Below, in pieces: positions 19,801-27,829 of a stretch of DNA of 64,000 nucleotides. Origin of the DNA: Moritella sp. (lineage in GTDB: Bacteria > Pseudomonadota > Gammaproteobacteria > Enterobacterales > Moritellaceae). Location of the stretch: assembly GCF_013215705.1 (NCBI RefSeq), contig NZ_JABSQR010000031.1, forward strand, positions 1 through 64,000, given 5' to 3'. Position 1 is the stretch's first letter, and every line of letters begins with the position of its first letter. Position numbers and translations under genes: made by a program. The notes under the pieces were generated by a model. It searched no databases and had not been told where the DNA came from. It saw only the letters and a program-made list of their open reading frames with translations.

Positions 19801-20248
19801 CTTGTTCGATTTGTAATTGTTGGAAGGAATAAACAATCGCTTTAATTTGTAAGGCGATATATGGCATAGTGCCAAATAGCGATACCATAGTCACCAGAAT
19901 AGCCAAGGCATGTGACTTACCAAAACGAGCCGCAAGTAAATCGGCGATAGAGGTTAAATTAAAATTAATACTGGTTTGAATGATGCGTTGTAGAAAAGGC
20001 CATGCGAAAAAAAGTAACAGTATTGGACCCAAATAAATAGGTAAATACGAATAAACACTGGTTGCAGCTTGTCCTGTGGTGCCTAGAAAACTCCACGAGG
20101 TACAATACACAGAAACAGCAAAGGCATAAATAAGCGCTTGCCGTTTCCCTTGGATCAGATGACGATATTTATCGCCTAAAAAAGCAATTAAAAATAATAA
20201 CGCGATATAAAAAAAACTTAATAGCATCAACTGCCAATTTGCGAACAT
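16805..20248 (-). CDS. crbS: CrbS-like hybrid sensor kinase with symporter-type sensor domain
   Basis: The protein is 1147 residues. Residues ~1-500 form a 12-13 helix sodium/solute symporter (SLC5-like) domain. Around 525-610 is a linker matching the position of the STAC domain, then PAS (~622-740) and a coiled coil (~742-780). The HisKA phosphoacceptor is H792 (CSHDLLQPLEAARLF). The ATPase has N-box NLIGNAFRYASP and G boxes DNGPGIA and GLGLGLSI. A C-terminal receiver has D1071 (LLVDYQLD). This is the layout of CrbS, the acetate-switch kinase of Vibrio cholerae and Pseudomonas, which with CrbR controls acetyl-CoA synthetase. The nearby crbR-like and actP-like genes support this. CbrA has a similar layout and is the alternative. 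Confidence 0.85.
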   Translation of the reverse strand: MFANWQLMLLSFFYIALLFLIAFLGDKYRHLIQGKRQALIYAFAVSVYCTSWSFLGTTGQAATSVYSYLPIYLGPILLLFFAWPFLQRIIQTSINFNLTSIADLLAARFGKSHALAILVTMVSLFGTMPYIALQIKAIVYSFQQLQIEQVFMSWQLGLVTSCVLAGFSMLFGIRSIDVTERHPGIMLAIAFEALVKIIAFASVGIFICYFVFDSPQDIWQQASANTELASALQFPDLSAMFGMIIIVMAAFFVLPRQFHVMIVELRDEQDAWLSRRIFPLYLLVFAFFSAPLGLAGYLLLGNSVPADMYVLVLPWYQDQTWLTLFAFLGAISAASSMVIVSTIALSTMLSNEIVFPFLFKKNKHPTQYDAFRLKLLNIRKILVLFVSLLSYLVFLFIPPTALASLGATALGALAQLTPALVAAFYWRRATLKGVFTGITIGFSLWTLLNFLPQLGFYQGPLVATIFASSTAINLLCLSVNVVVMILISLVTRSSIQERIQGALFLKRQLPQPLVESKRKAKSKRQAISVDELLLLTAQFVGEDKASKSFQAFEQVAITLSYTAKEKSEYALEHTEKVLSSVMGSSSARLVLNSALDGHDFALDELATLVGNASSHRQEFSQNQLKSAIENTRDGISIVNDELELVAWNKQYAVLFNYPESILRVGCPIESLIRFNAERGLCGAGDIEAHVKKRINFLRLRQSHNSERLREDGKVIRIEGNPLPDGGFLMVFSDITAFRQAEQVLKEANQDLETRVAERTKKLEKANKELAKARVIADEALSKKSHYLQVCSHDLLQPLEAARLFTSALASQSTLNENQQRQVSSIDLSLKVANEMIVNLAEVARIESGSIKPHIETFALNDLFTQLANEFSAAAKQHGVTFTIMPTKHWVNTDKHLLRRILQNLIGNAFRYASPGRVLLGCRRKNGQLSIQLLDNGPGIAAKDQTRVFEQFSQLKDNNGSNDGLGLGLSICNSLAVLLQHQLSLDSIEGRGCRFSLQLCEATALQQDNSTPIMVPTDLTGTAVLCIDNNPAILEGMLELMSSWDCEVYGAHSIASAKALFKQCDFDILLVDYQLDNGEDGLALISALREINPAIPAILITATTEAGIADKAGAAKVGLLRKLVKPASLRAMMSAQLTETLQTQFSRQ

Positions 20249-20303
20249 ACTGTGACCTATCGAACTACAACTGAATTAATTTGTTCAAGAACAGAGAAAG
20301 CGC

Positions 20304-20382
20304 TATACCCTAGCCACTGCAAGTGGACAAATAGAAAACCAAAAGAGAGGATATTCAAAGCATAAAGCACCTTGGGTATATA
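20304..20382. repeat. Degenerate copy of the TATACCCAAG inverted repeat
   Basis: TATACCCTAGC on the left and GCACCTTGGGTATATA on the right form the ends of a ~79-bp element related to the larger repeat at 24248-24512. The middle also shares the word GAGGATATTC with the larger copy in inverse orientation. Confidence 0.45.
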
Positions 20383-20390
20383 CAGAACAA

Positions 20391-20822
20391 CTAGAGCAAA
20401 GTTTCAAACTCGCTAATGTAATCACCGCCTTTAATAGAGGCAATCAACCTTAACTTATAACTTGCCGAAGTATTCGCTAATTCACGCAGTGGCGTTTGTG
20501 TTTGCCAATAATAATTACTCTGTACCTGCGTCAAAGGATATGCTGTCGAGGTATTGTCTTCATTAACCAAAAATAGCACAGCTTCATCAAGCGGGAACGT
20601 CGAATTGACGACCGTTGAACCATTTTTATCAAACACATTAACTTTAAAATCACCACTTGTCAGCACACAGCCACCCGCCAGAACCTCACAAGAAGATTCA
20701 GGTATTAATGTGATGAGTTTGTTTTTATCGGCATCGTTTTCAATAAAATAATCAGACGCAATATAACCAAAGACGGCTAATAACGGGGCAACAAGTACTG
20801 CCACTTTTGTATGTTTATTCAT
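20391..20822 (-). CDS. Membrane-anchored small protein of unknown function
   Basis: The protein is 143 residues. A hydrophobic segment at residues ~7-26 (VAVLVAPLLAVFGYIAS) is a signal anchor or uncleaved signal peptide. The rest, probably periplasmic, is beta-rich, with two cysteines close together (SSCEVLAGGCVL) that could form a disulfide. I do not recognise a domain. The gene starts 4 bp after the crbR stop and lies upstream of crbS, so all three are probably co-transcribed. An accessory role in the acetate-sensing system is a context-based inference. Confidence 0.75.
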   Translation of the reverse strand: MNKHTKVAVLVAPLLAVFGYIASDYFIENDADKNKLITLIPESSCEVLAGGCVLTSGDFKVNVFDKNGSTVVNSTFPLDEAVLFLVNEDNTSTAYPLTQVQSNYYWQTQTPLRELANTSASYKLRLIASIKGGDYISEFETLL

Positions 20823-20826
20823 ATCC

Positions 20827-21495
20827 CTATTCCTTTAAGCTATCACTGTATTCCGGTACATCGAGCTGCCCTAACATCATTGCAGCTTGTGTTCTATTAC
20901 GCACATTTAATTTTCGAAAAATGGCGCTAGCATGAGCTTTAACGGTTGCTTCAGCCACACACAATTTATCGCCGATTTGCTTGTTAAGCAGTCCTTCAGA
21001 AAACATCATTAATATGCGGTATTCTTGTGCAGTCAACTTAGCTATCGCCACGTCTGCAGTTGCGCTAACGTCTTGTTTAGGCTTTTCAAATGTGCCAGGC
21101 ACCCATAATTTTCCTGCAAGTACACTGCTAATAGCCGAAATGATGACCGGTACAGATTCTGATTTAGGTACAAAACCAGACGCACCGTGTTGCATCGCTT
21201 TAGCAATGATAGTTTCATCACTGTAAGCAGAAATAACCACTACGGGAACATCAGGATTTTGTTTTCTGATACGAATTAAATGATCAAATCCATGTGCACC
21301 GGGAATATTAAGATCCAGTAATAATAAATCAGCATCCGCATTGGCAAGAAGACAATCACTAATGCTTTCGACTGTTTCGGCTTCAAACCATTGTGTGGTT
21401 TTAAATTGTTCTTTTAAGGCAATTAATAATGCTTGTCTAAAAAGTGGGTGATCATCGGCAATGATGATTTTTTCTGGCATTACGTGCATATTCAT
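20827..21495 (-). CDS. crbR: CrbR-like LuxR-family response regulator
   Basis: The protein is 222 residues. The receiver domain (~8-125) has DDHPLF, phosphoacceptor D61 (LLLDLNIPG) and K111 (FVPKS). The C-terminal LuxR/NarL HTH (~155-215) contains LTAQEYRILMMFSEGLLNKQIG and VAEATVKAHASAIFRKLNVRNRTQA. Paired with the CrbS-like kinase it fits the regulator that activates acs and acetate uptake in Vibrio and Pseudomonas. Several in-frame ATGs (21495, 21489, 21480) are possible starts. acs is not in this window. Confidence 0.85.
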   Translation of the reverse strand: MNMHVMPEKIIIADDHPLFRQALLIALKEQFKTTQWFEAETVESISDCLLANADADLLLLDLNIPGAHGFDHLIRIRKQNPDVPVVVISAYSDETIIAKAMQHGASGFVPKSESVPVIISAISSVLAGKLWVPGTFEKPKQDVSATADVAIAKLTAQEYRILMMFSEGLLNKQIGDKLCVAEATVKAHASAIFRKLNVRNRTQAAMMLGQLDVPEYSDSLKE

Positions 21496-21593
21496 CCATG
21501 TATGACTACAAATAATTAACCCCTACTATACATGACAGAGTGTTACCGAACTGTGACGAACTTAACTTGCTCAGATCGAGCTATGCGGCTTAA

Positions 21594-22298
21594 CTAACTG
21601 AAAGCGGTTGTAATTAATGACTTTAGTTTGGTATGACCTTTTAGTTCAGAATGTTGCACTTTTGCCATAAACAGTTCAGCGGTGGCGATTGCATCGTTTA
21701 ACGCATTATGGGCTGAATAACGTGGTAGCCCATATTCTGCACGTAAATTAGTCAGGTGTAACCTAGATGGCGCATAAGCTTGACTACATCTATCATGCCT
21801 TTTTTTGGCCAATGCCAAGGTATCAATAACGGGAAATATCGGCGCCATACCATACAATTTGATGCAGGCTTGCTCAAAAAAGGTTGTTTCGATCTGAGCA
21901 TAATGCACCAGCATAGTTTTTCCAGCCAATGCCACTAATAAATCCTCGACGACACTTGCCAACGGTCGCCCGCTGGCTTTTTCTTTATCTGTTATATTAT
22001 GTATAGTGACATTGTCACCTTCAAGTTCGCAATGTGCCGCCACAATTTGATGATAACAACTGTCTAAATGAATTTCATTTCCCGCCAGTTCAACATAACC
22101 GATACTCAAAATATTATTCTGCTTAGCATTGAGCCCCGTCGTTTCAAAATCAACGGCTAAAATATCACTGTTCATTACAGGCTGTTCAAGATTGATAATC
22201 GGCACACTTAAGTATTGCTTTAATGGCCCTTCAGGCGCTTTCGTTAATAGTCGTTTGCGCTGTGCTTCGAGACTAAAAAAATATTGTATAAGATTCAT
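21594..22298 (-). CDS. DnaQ-like 3'-5' exonuclease
   Basis: A DEDDh-type exonuclease of 234 residues. Exo I is DILAVDFETTGL with D50 and E52; Exo III is SAHNALNDAIATAEL with H197 and D202. At Exo II the usual Asp appears as Glu (VHYAQIETTFF, E137), a variant I also associate with relatives in this neighbourhood type. An N-terminal ~40-residue extension precedes the nuclease fold. It sits 44 bp after the DUF294 gene, as in other acetate loci. The substrate is unknown; DnaQ homology alone does not make it a proofreading subunit. Confidence 0.85.
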   Translation of the reverse strand: MNLIQYFFSLEAQRKRLLTKAPEGPLKQYLSVPIINLEQPVMNSDILAVDFETTGLNAKQNNILSIGYVELAGNEIHLDSCYHQIVAAHCELEGDNVTIHNITDKEKASGRPLASVVEDLLVALAGKTMLVHYAQIETTFFEQACIKLYGMAPIFPVIDTLALAKKRHDRCSQAYAPSRLHLTNLRAEYGLPRYSAHNALNDAIATAELFMAKVQHSELKGHTKLKSLITTAFS

Positions 22299-22342
22299 AA
22301 CACGCCCTTATTACTTGATTTATCCTGTTACGCTATGTCCAA

Positions 22343-24187
22343 CTAAACCATCTGTCGATAACTCTGCATCGCTTTAATCACCTTAAAGGCATCTTTCAAA
22401 TGTTCTCGTTCTAGCCGAGATATTTCTTTGGGTAACAAGTAACTATCCGCTGCGTCACCATTAGCTAGTTGCTTGGCCTGATGCTCAGCGCGTAGCATGC
22501 CTAACAATTCAAATGCATCAATTAAATTCGCCGATTCAGTGCGACTCAATGAGGGTGTTCCCGCCGCTAACCTTAAGCGCATGATGGTATTTACGTCTTC
22601 AATACCTTCAGCTAGTGCATAAATTCGCGCTAGATTAATAATGGGTGCTAAGCCATTATGCTTAAGATCGAGTCCTTTTATATTTTTACCATCTTGGATC
22701 AGCACAAAGTCACGGAAAAAACCTAGTGGGGGTTTCTGCAATAACGCATTCCGAGATAAGTGTGCTTGAAATAAGGTGTTTTCTTGTGTTTTCTGCAACA
22801 TACTTCGGCGTACATCCTGCAGCAATGCACTATCCCCATAGACAGTAGCGAGATCAAAAAACACACTACTATTTAATAGCGCCTGCGGATCTGGTTGTGT
22901 AACCCAATCAGTAAAGTAGCCTTGCCATATCCGTTTTTTCTGTCGCCATTCTGGGTTAGTCGCCATAATGTTACCCGGGCAATAAATATAACCACAGGCA
23001 GCTAACCCGTCACACACAAAATGGGCAAACGATTCAAACCAAGCTTCTTGCTCTGGTGTGGCGCAGTCAGCAATGATTAACGCATTATCTTGATCTGAAG
23101 AAACCAACTGCTCTTGCCGCGCTTGTGAGCCTGCACATAACCAAGCATATCCAACAGGTGCTTTACCTAATTGTTGTTCCGCTAGTTCAATCAAACGTAT
23201 GGTAAATGCCATTGTTAATGCACTTATATTTTTACCTAAATAATCGGCGCTGGCCCCCAGTTTGGCCATACTCACTTGCAGTTTCGGTAACATCAAACTC
23301 AGTTCAACTAAGGCGTCAACAGAGCTGGCTTTATGGATCACTGAACTTAAATTAACCGCATGATGACCTTCTTGGTTCATTAAATCCGTCGCGGTCAACA
23401 TGCCAACCAATGCCCCATGTTTAGTCACAGGCAGATGGTGTATGCGCTGACTTATCATTAAAGCCAACGCGTCATGACCACAAAGCTTAATATCGATTGT
23501 CGTCATATTAGCAGTCATAATCTCTGTCACCGAGCATTGGCTACTGAGCCCGTCAGCTACACACCGCCGCCGAATGTCTTTATCTGTGACTATTCCTGTC
23601 GGTTCTGTCTCCCCCATGATGATAAGGCAAGACACCGCTTTTTTTGTCATATACTTTGCAGCATCTTGAATACTTGCTTGCATTGATATCGTGATCGCAG
23701 GGCTATTGTAATAATCAGTTATCGGCGCATTGGTTAAACTTGAGGCGATGAGTGCAGACTCGTTTATCGCCACCATCTTATGCTGTAATCGCTGTGGTGC
23801 GGTTTGCAATAAAAACTGCACCACATTTGGTTGCTCAACAAGTAACGCCTCCAATTCATTAAAATCAATCGCATAGAGCAAGCAATCTTCTTCAACACGT
23901 AAACTTATTTGTAACGATTCGGCATCAATCTGACATAACACACTACATAAATCACCTTCAGAAAACTTACCTTGCAACTCATCACTGTCATTGTAATAAG
24001 CAAGTACCCCTTTTTTAACGATATACAGCATGACTTGATCGTTATCATGCGAACCTAAAATAGTGTCATTACGGTAATAACCAATGGAAGCGCGTTTGGC
24101 AATAAGGTGGCAATCCCGATCATTTAGTAAATTAAAAGGCGGTATGGCTTTAATAAAATCAACAACATCATTTAACGCGGCATTCAT
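22343..24187 (-). CDS. CNMP-CBS-DUF294 putative nucleotidyltransferase
   Basis: The protein is 614 residues. Domain order: a cyclic-nucleotide-binding fold (~10-130), two CBS motifs (~150-275, with GIVTDKDIRRRCVADG and GMLTATDLMNQEG), then a GlnD-like nucleotidyltransferase (DUF294) with GSQARQEQLVSSDQDNALI near 350-370, and a DUF294 C-terminal helical domain. This combination suggests a signalling protein that senses an adenosine ligand and modifies a partner. It often neighbours DnaQ-like exonucleases and acetate symporters. The modified target is not known. Confidence 0.88.
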   Translation of the reverse strand: MNAALNDVVDFIKAIPPFNLLNDRDCHLIAKRASIGYYRNDTILGSHDNDQVMLYIVKKGVLAYYNDSDELQGKFSEGDLCSVLCQIDAESLQISLRVEEDCLLYAIDFNELEALLVEQPNVVQFLLQTAPQRLQHKMVAINESALIASSLTNAPITDYYNSPAITISMQASIQDAAKYMTKKAVSCLIIMGETEPTGIVTDKDIRRRCVADGLSSQCSVTEIMTANMTTIDIKLCGHDALALMISQRIHHLPVTKHGALVGMLTATDLMNQEGHHAVNLSSVIHKASSVDALVELSLMLPKLQVSMAKLGASADYLGKNISALTMAFTIRLIELAEQQLGKAPVGYAWLCAGSQARQEQLVSSDQDNALIIADCATPEQEAWFESFAHFVCDGLAACGYIYCPGNIMATNPEWRQKKRIWQGYFTDWVTQPDPQALLNSSVFFDLATVYGDSALLQDVRRSMLQKTQENTLFQAHLSRNALLQKPPLGFFRDFVLIQDGKNIKGLDLKHNGLAPIINLARIYALAEGIEDVNTIMRLRLAAGTPSLSRTESANLIDAFELLGMLRAEHQAKQLANGDAADSYLLPKEISRLEREHLKDAFKVIKAMQSYRQMV

Positions 24188-24732
24188 ATGTTCACCCTGG
24201 CCTGCTAATCACCGGTATTGGTTCGTTACTTACTTAATATTCGAATATATACCCAAGTTACTTCAAGATGCTATATCAGAGGCGAGCAGGGATATCAGAA
24301 CAAGGCGCAATATGCAGATAATGGTTATTCCATTTTCAAATATTTTAACGCAGTGCGCGTTATTCCTGCTCGCCTCCCGTAGGGCAAGCCGAAAGAATGA
24401 ATCTTCGGCGTTATGAAGTCTTGATTTAGAATAACTAAATTCTCGACTTCATGCCTTGAATATCCTCTTCTTTCGGTTTGCTGATTGTGCATCTTGAAGT
24501 AGCTTGGGTATAAGTGTTCAGTTTTAACTCATCTACCTCTAAAACGTCAACGCCGAAAATAATATATAGACGAAAGTTGTATAGGGTTATTTTTTAAAGA
24601 TTGCTAGATTTACAACATGCTAGTGCGAGCACCAACAATTTGTCATTCAAGTTAAGGACAACTTATTAAGGTGATCAATCACTATCTAATATTACTTATT
24701 AAGATTTAATCGTTTTTTTTGGGAGAAAGGAT
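24188..24732. other. Intergenic region between DUF294 and DUF4212 genes
   Basis: These 545 bp separate the two divergent halves of the acetate locus. Half is filled by the inverted-repeat element 24248-24512. The remaining ~220 bp before the DUF4212 gene are AT-rich and should hold its promoter. I see no strong consensus. The ribosome site GGGAGAAAGG lies at about 24721-24730. Confidence 0.6.
24248..24512. repeat. 265-bp nested inverted-repeat (MITE-like) element
   Basis: The ends are 24-bp inverted repeats (24248-24271 and 24489-24512) with one mismatch; the tip reads TATACCCAAG. Inside, GGCGAGCAGG (24281-24290) pairs with CCTGCTCGCC (24365-24374). A further stem forms around ATGAAGTC and GACTTCAT (about 24412-24452). 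No coding capacity. Related end fragments occur at 20304-20382, 61971-61993 and 63852-63874, so it is a dispersed family. Confidence 0.8.
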
Positions 24733-24984
24733 ATGGAACAAGAAAACGCCTATTGGCAATCCAATATACGGCTCATATTAACCTGTTTAGTAATTTGGTT
24801 TGTGGTGTCGTTTGGTTGTGGCATTTTATTCGTCGAGCAATTGAATGAATTTAGACTCGGTGGATACAAGCTTGGTTTCTGGTTCGCACAACAAGGTTCT
24901 ATTTATACCTTCGTTGGTTTGGTTTTTTGGTATGCCGTACAGATGAATAAGCTGGACAAAAAACATAATGTTGAGGAAGAATAA
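24733..24984 (+). CDS. DUF4212 small membrane protein (symporter partner)
   Basis: The protein is 83 residues with two transmembrane helices (~13-35 and ~50-70); WFVVSFGCGILFVEQLN and GFWFAQQGSIYTFVGLVFWY are typical of DUF4212. Its stop codon directly touches the ATG of the ActP-like symporter. Proteins of this family nearly always precede such symporters and are thought to be partner subunits. Confidence 0.9.
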   Translation: MEQENAYWQSNIRLILTCLVIWFVVSFGCGILFVEQLNEFRLGGYKLGFWFAQQGSIYTFVGLVFWYAVQMNKLDKKHNVEEE

Positions 24985-26721
24985 ATGAGCGAATTAAAAC
25001 TCTATACCTATATCGCCGTATTTGGTTCATTTGCCATTTATTTTGCTATCGCCTGGTTTGCTCGCGCTAAAACAACCAGTGATTTCTATGCTGCCGGTGG
25101 TGGTATTACGCCATTACAAAATGGCATGGCGATCGGCGCCGATTGGATGAGTGCTGCGTCATTCTTATCAATGGCAGGTCTTATCGCCTTCATGGGTTAC
25201 GGCGGTTCCGTCTTCTTAATGGGTTGGACAGGTGGTTTTGTACTGCTTGCGACCCTACTTGCTCCCTACATGCGTAAACATGGTAAATTTACCGTTCCCG
25301 AGTTCATTGCCGACCGTTATGACTCCAAAACGGCTCGTGTCGTGGCGATTGTCTGTTTAATTGTAGCGTCAGTCACTTATATCATTGGCCAAATGAAGGG
25401 TGTTGGTGTTGCTTTCTCTCGCTTCTTAGAAGTTGATTACGACCTAGGTTTAGGCATAGGAATGATAGTGGTATGGGTTTATGCCGTACTTGGTGGTATG
25501 AAAGGGATCACATATACGCAAATCGCGCAATATTGTGTCCTTATCTTTGCTTATACCATTCCAGCGGTATTTATTTCATTACAACTCACCGGTAATCCCA
25601 TTCCTCAACTTGGTTTAGGCAGTACCCTTGCTGATGGTAGTGGTGTGTATCTACTCGATAAAATCGACATGGTTGTTACCGACCTTGGGTTTAAAGAATA
25701 TACCACTGATAACATGGGCGGCACATTAAATATGTTCGCTTACACCATGTCACTGATGATCGGTACAGCCGGTTTACCCCATGTTATTATGCGCTTCTTT
25801 ACCGTACCAACAGTGAAAGATGCACGTGCTTCAGCAGGTTATGCATTAGTATTCATCGCGTTACTTTATACTGTAGCACCTGCGGTAGGTGCAATGGCAC
25901 GTTTCAATCTAATGAATACGATTGAGCCAAGCGCTGGACAACCGCTCGAATATGAGAAACGTCCACAATGGTTTAAAGACTGGGAAAAAACTGGTTTATT
26001 GAAATTTGAAGATAAAAATGGCGATGGTAAAATCCAATATGTTGCAGACCCAGTCAAAAATGAAATGGTTAAAATTGACCGCGACATTATGGTTCTGGCA
26101 AATCCTGCTATTGCAAATTTACCCAACTGGGTGATAGCACTGGTTGCTGCGGGTGGCTTAGCGGCTGCACTATCGACAGCTGCGGGTCTATTATTGGCTA
26201 TTTCATCGGCCATATCACACGATTTGATGAAAGGCATATTAATCCCGAATTTATCCGAAAAAAGTGAGCTAAAAGCCAGTCGTATTGTCATGACAATTGC
26301 CGTCATTATCGCCGGTTACCTCGGGCTTAATCCGCCTGGATTTGCCGCGGGAACCGTTGCCCTCGCCTTTGGTCTAGCGGGTTCATCTCTGTTTCCAGCG
26401 CTCATGATGGGTATCTTCTCGAAGAAAATTAATGGCCAAGCCGCTGTTGCTGGTATGTGTTCAGGTCTAGGTGTCACTATGCTGTATGTATTCCAGCATA
26501 AAGGCATTATGTTCATCCCCGGTACCTCATTCCTCGGCGGTATGGAACAAAACTGGTTCCTTGGCATTTCACCAAATGCATTTGGTGTGGTTGGTGCAAT
26601 AGTTAACTTCTCAGTTGCTTTCATTGTCACCAAAGTAACTGGTGATGCACCATTACATATTCAACAACTGGTTGATAATCTGCGCTACCCTCGTGGTGCT
26701 GGTGCAGCGTCTGATCATTAA
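24985..26721 (+). CDS. actP: ActP-like sodium/acetate symporter
   Basis: The protein is 578 residues with 13 or so helices of the SSSF fold. The N-terminal block (FYAAGGGITPLQNGMAIGAD, SAASFLSMAGL) and PHVIMRFFTVP are typical of the cation/acetate symporter family. A ~70-residue soluble insertion around 320-375 is characteristic of the VC_2705-type subfamily paired with DUF4212. It probably imports acetate or another short monocarboxylate; specificity cannot be read from sequence. It ends at a strong terminator. Confidence 0.88.
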   Translation: MSELKLYTYIAVFGSFAIYFAIAWFARAKTTSDFYAAGGGITPLQNGMAIGADWMSAASFLSMAGLIAFMGYGGSVFLMGWTGGFVLLATLLAPYMRKHGKFTVPEFIADRYDSKTARVVAIVCLIVASVTYIIGQMKGVGVAFSRFLEVDYDLGLGIGMIVVWVYAVLGGMKGITYTQIAQYCVLIFAYTIPAVFISLQLTGNPIPQLGLGSTLADGSGVYLLDKIDMVVTDLGFKEYTTDNMGGTLNMFAYTMSLMIGTAGLPHVIMRFFTVPTVKDARASAGYALVFIALLYTVAPAVGAMARFNLMNTIEPSAGQPLEYEKRPQWFKDWEKTGLLKFEDKNGDGKIQYVADPVKNEMVKIDRDIMVLANPAIANLPNWVIALVAAGGLAAALSTAAGLLLAISSAISHDLMKGILIPNLSEKSELKASRIVMTIAVIIAGYLGLNPPGFAAGTVALAFGLAGSSLFPALMMGIFSKKINGQAAVAGMCSGLGVTMLYVFQHKGIMFIPGTSFLGGMEQNWFLGISPNAFGVVGAIVNFSVAFIVTKVTGDAPLHIQQLVDNLRYPRGAGAASDH

Positions 26722-26748
26722 ACTCTAACATAATAAAATTAACGTAAT

Positions 26749-26780
26749 AAAAATGCCGTTCACATGTGAACGGCATTTTT
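26749..26780. terminator. Bidirectional terminator after actP
   Basis: AAAAATGCCGTTCACA pairs with TGTGAACGGCATTTTT as a perfect stem with almost no loop. T runs on both strands make it usable by actP and, from the other side, by the kdsB operon. Confidence 0.9.
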
Positions 26781-26809
26781 GTATTTACACTGTTTAATTC
26801 CAGCTATAG

Positions 26810-26838
26810 TTATCTACAAACCGATAGAGTTATCCACA
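26810..26838 (+). promoter_or_regulatory. Two tandem DnaA-box-like sequences
   Basis: TTATCCACA (26830-26838) is a perfect DnaA box. TTATCTACA (26810-26818) differs at one position. They face the same way, exactly 20 bp apart, in the short gap between actP and kdsB. Whether DnaA binds here is not known. Confidence 0.4.
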
Positions 26839-26885
26839 AATAACAATAAAACCAGTTAGCTACAAGACGATTATACGATTATAAC

Positions 26886-27644
26886 TTACTGTGCACTCAC
26901 AATATTACGTACAACATCAAGGTCTTCTGGTGTATCAACACCTGCAGCGGGTGCTTCAAGCGCTTCTTCAACATGGATTTTCTCACCATGCCAAAGTACA
27001 CGTAACTGTTCTAATGATTCAATCTGTTCAAGTTCAGTTTCTGCCCATTGAACGTAATCACGAATAAAACCAGCACGGTAAGCGTAGATACCAATATGAC
27101 GTTGATAAACTGGCTTAATCTCTGTCACTGGCGCATGCAAAAAGTTATCTCGATGATAGGGAATCGGCGCACGACTGAAATACAGAGCATAACCTTGCTT
27201 ATCCGTCACTACTTTAACCGCATTCGGATTAAAAACTTCTTCGACATCGGTAATAGCAACAGACAAGGTCGCCATACGCGCTTCGCTTTGTTTTCCTAGG
27301 TTAGTCGCTACTTGCTCAATAATACGTGGCGGTATAAGTGGCTCATCACCTTGAACATTGACAATAATATCATCATCATTAAAGCCTAACTTACTGCATA
27401 CTTCAGCTAAACGTTCGGTACCAGAGTTATGCGCAGGTGACGTCATACACACTTCATAACCCAATGCTGTTACCGCTTGTTCAATACGCACATCATCAGT
27501 AGCAACAACAACACGTGAAGCACCACTTTGCAAAGCTTGCTCTGCAACGCGTTGGATCATTGTTTTACCACATATATCAACTAGCGGCTTACCCGGTAAG
27601 CGACTTGATTGATAACGTGATGGGATGATGACGATAAAACTCAT
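26886..27644 (-). CDS. kdsB: CMP-KDO synthetase
   Basis: 3-deoxy-manno-octulosonate cytidylyltransferase, activating KDO for lipopolysaccharide inner core. The protein is 252 residues. [14 protein letters not shown] is the nucleotide-binding signature and [12 protein letters not shown] holds the metal-binding Asp. The gene overlaps ycaR by 4 bases and closes the msbA-lpxK-ycaR-kdsB operon. Confidence 0.98.
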   Translation of the reverse strand: MSFIVIIPSRYQSSRLPGKPLVDICGKTMIQRVAEQALQSGASRVVVATDDVRIEQAVTALGYEVCMTSPAHNSGTERLAEVCSKLGFNDDDIIVNVQGDEPLIPPRIIEQVATNLGKQSEARMATLSVAITDVEEVFNPNAVKVVTDKQGYALYFSRAPIPYHRDNFLHAPVTEIKPVYQRHIGIYAYRAGFIRDYVQWAETELEQIESLEQLRVLWHGEKIHVEEALEAPAAGVDTPEDLDVVRNIVSAQ

Positions 27645-27829
27645 TTAGCTAACTCTTCTGAGGTTAACTGACGTGCTTTAACTTCAATTAATACTGGAAT
27701 ACCTTCCGTGATTGGGTAAGCAAGACGATCGGCATTACAGATAAGTTCGTTATTGCTTTTGTCAAAATGTAATTTACCTTTACATACAGGACAAGCAATA
27801 ATTTCAAGTAAGTTATGATCCAGAGTCAT
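27641..27829 (-). CDS. ycaR: YcaR / Trm112-like small protein
   Basis: The protein is 62 residues. One CPVC pair ([11 protein letters not shown]) and a later [19 protein letters not shown] segment are the standard Trm112/UPF0434 pattern. It sits between lpxK and kdsB, overlapping lpxK by 17 bases, as in many gammaproteobacteria. The biochemical role here is unknown. Confidence 0.95.
   Translation of the reverse strand: MTLDHNLLEIIACPVCKGKLHFDKSNNELICNADRLAYPITEGIPVLIEVKARQLTSEELAK

Noticed and set aside
25866-26306. Minus-strand frame of 146 codons inside actP
   Set aside because: Antisense shadow created by the codon pattern of a membrane protein gene.
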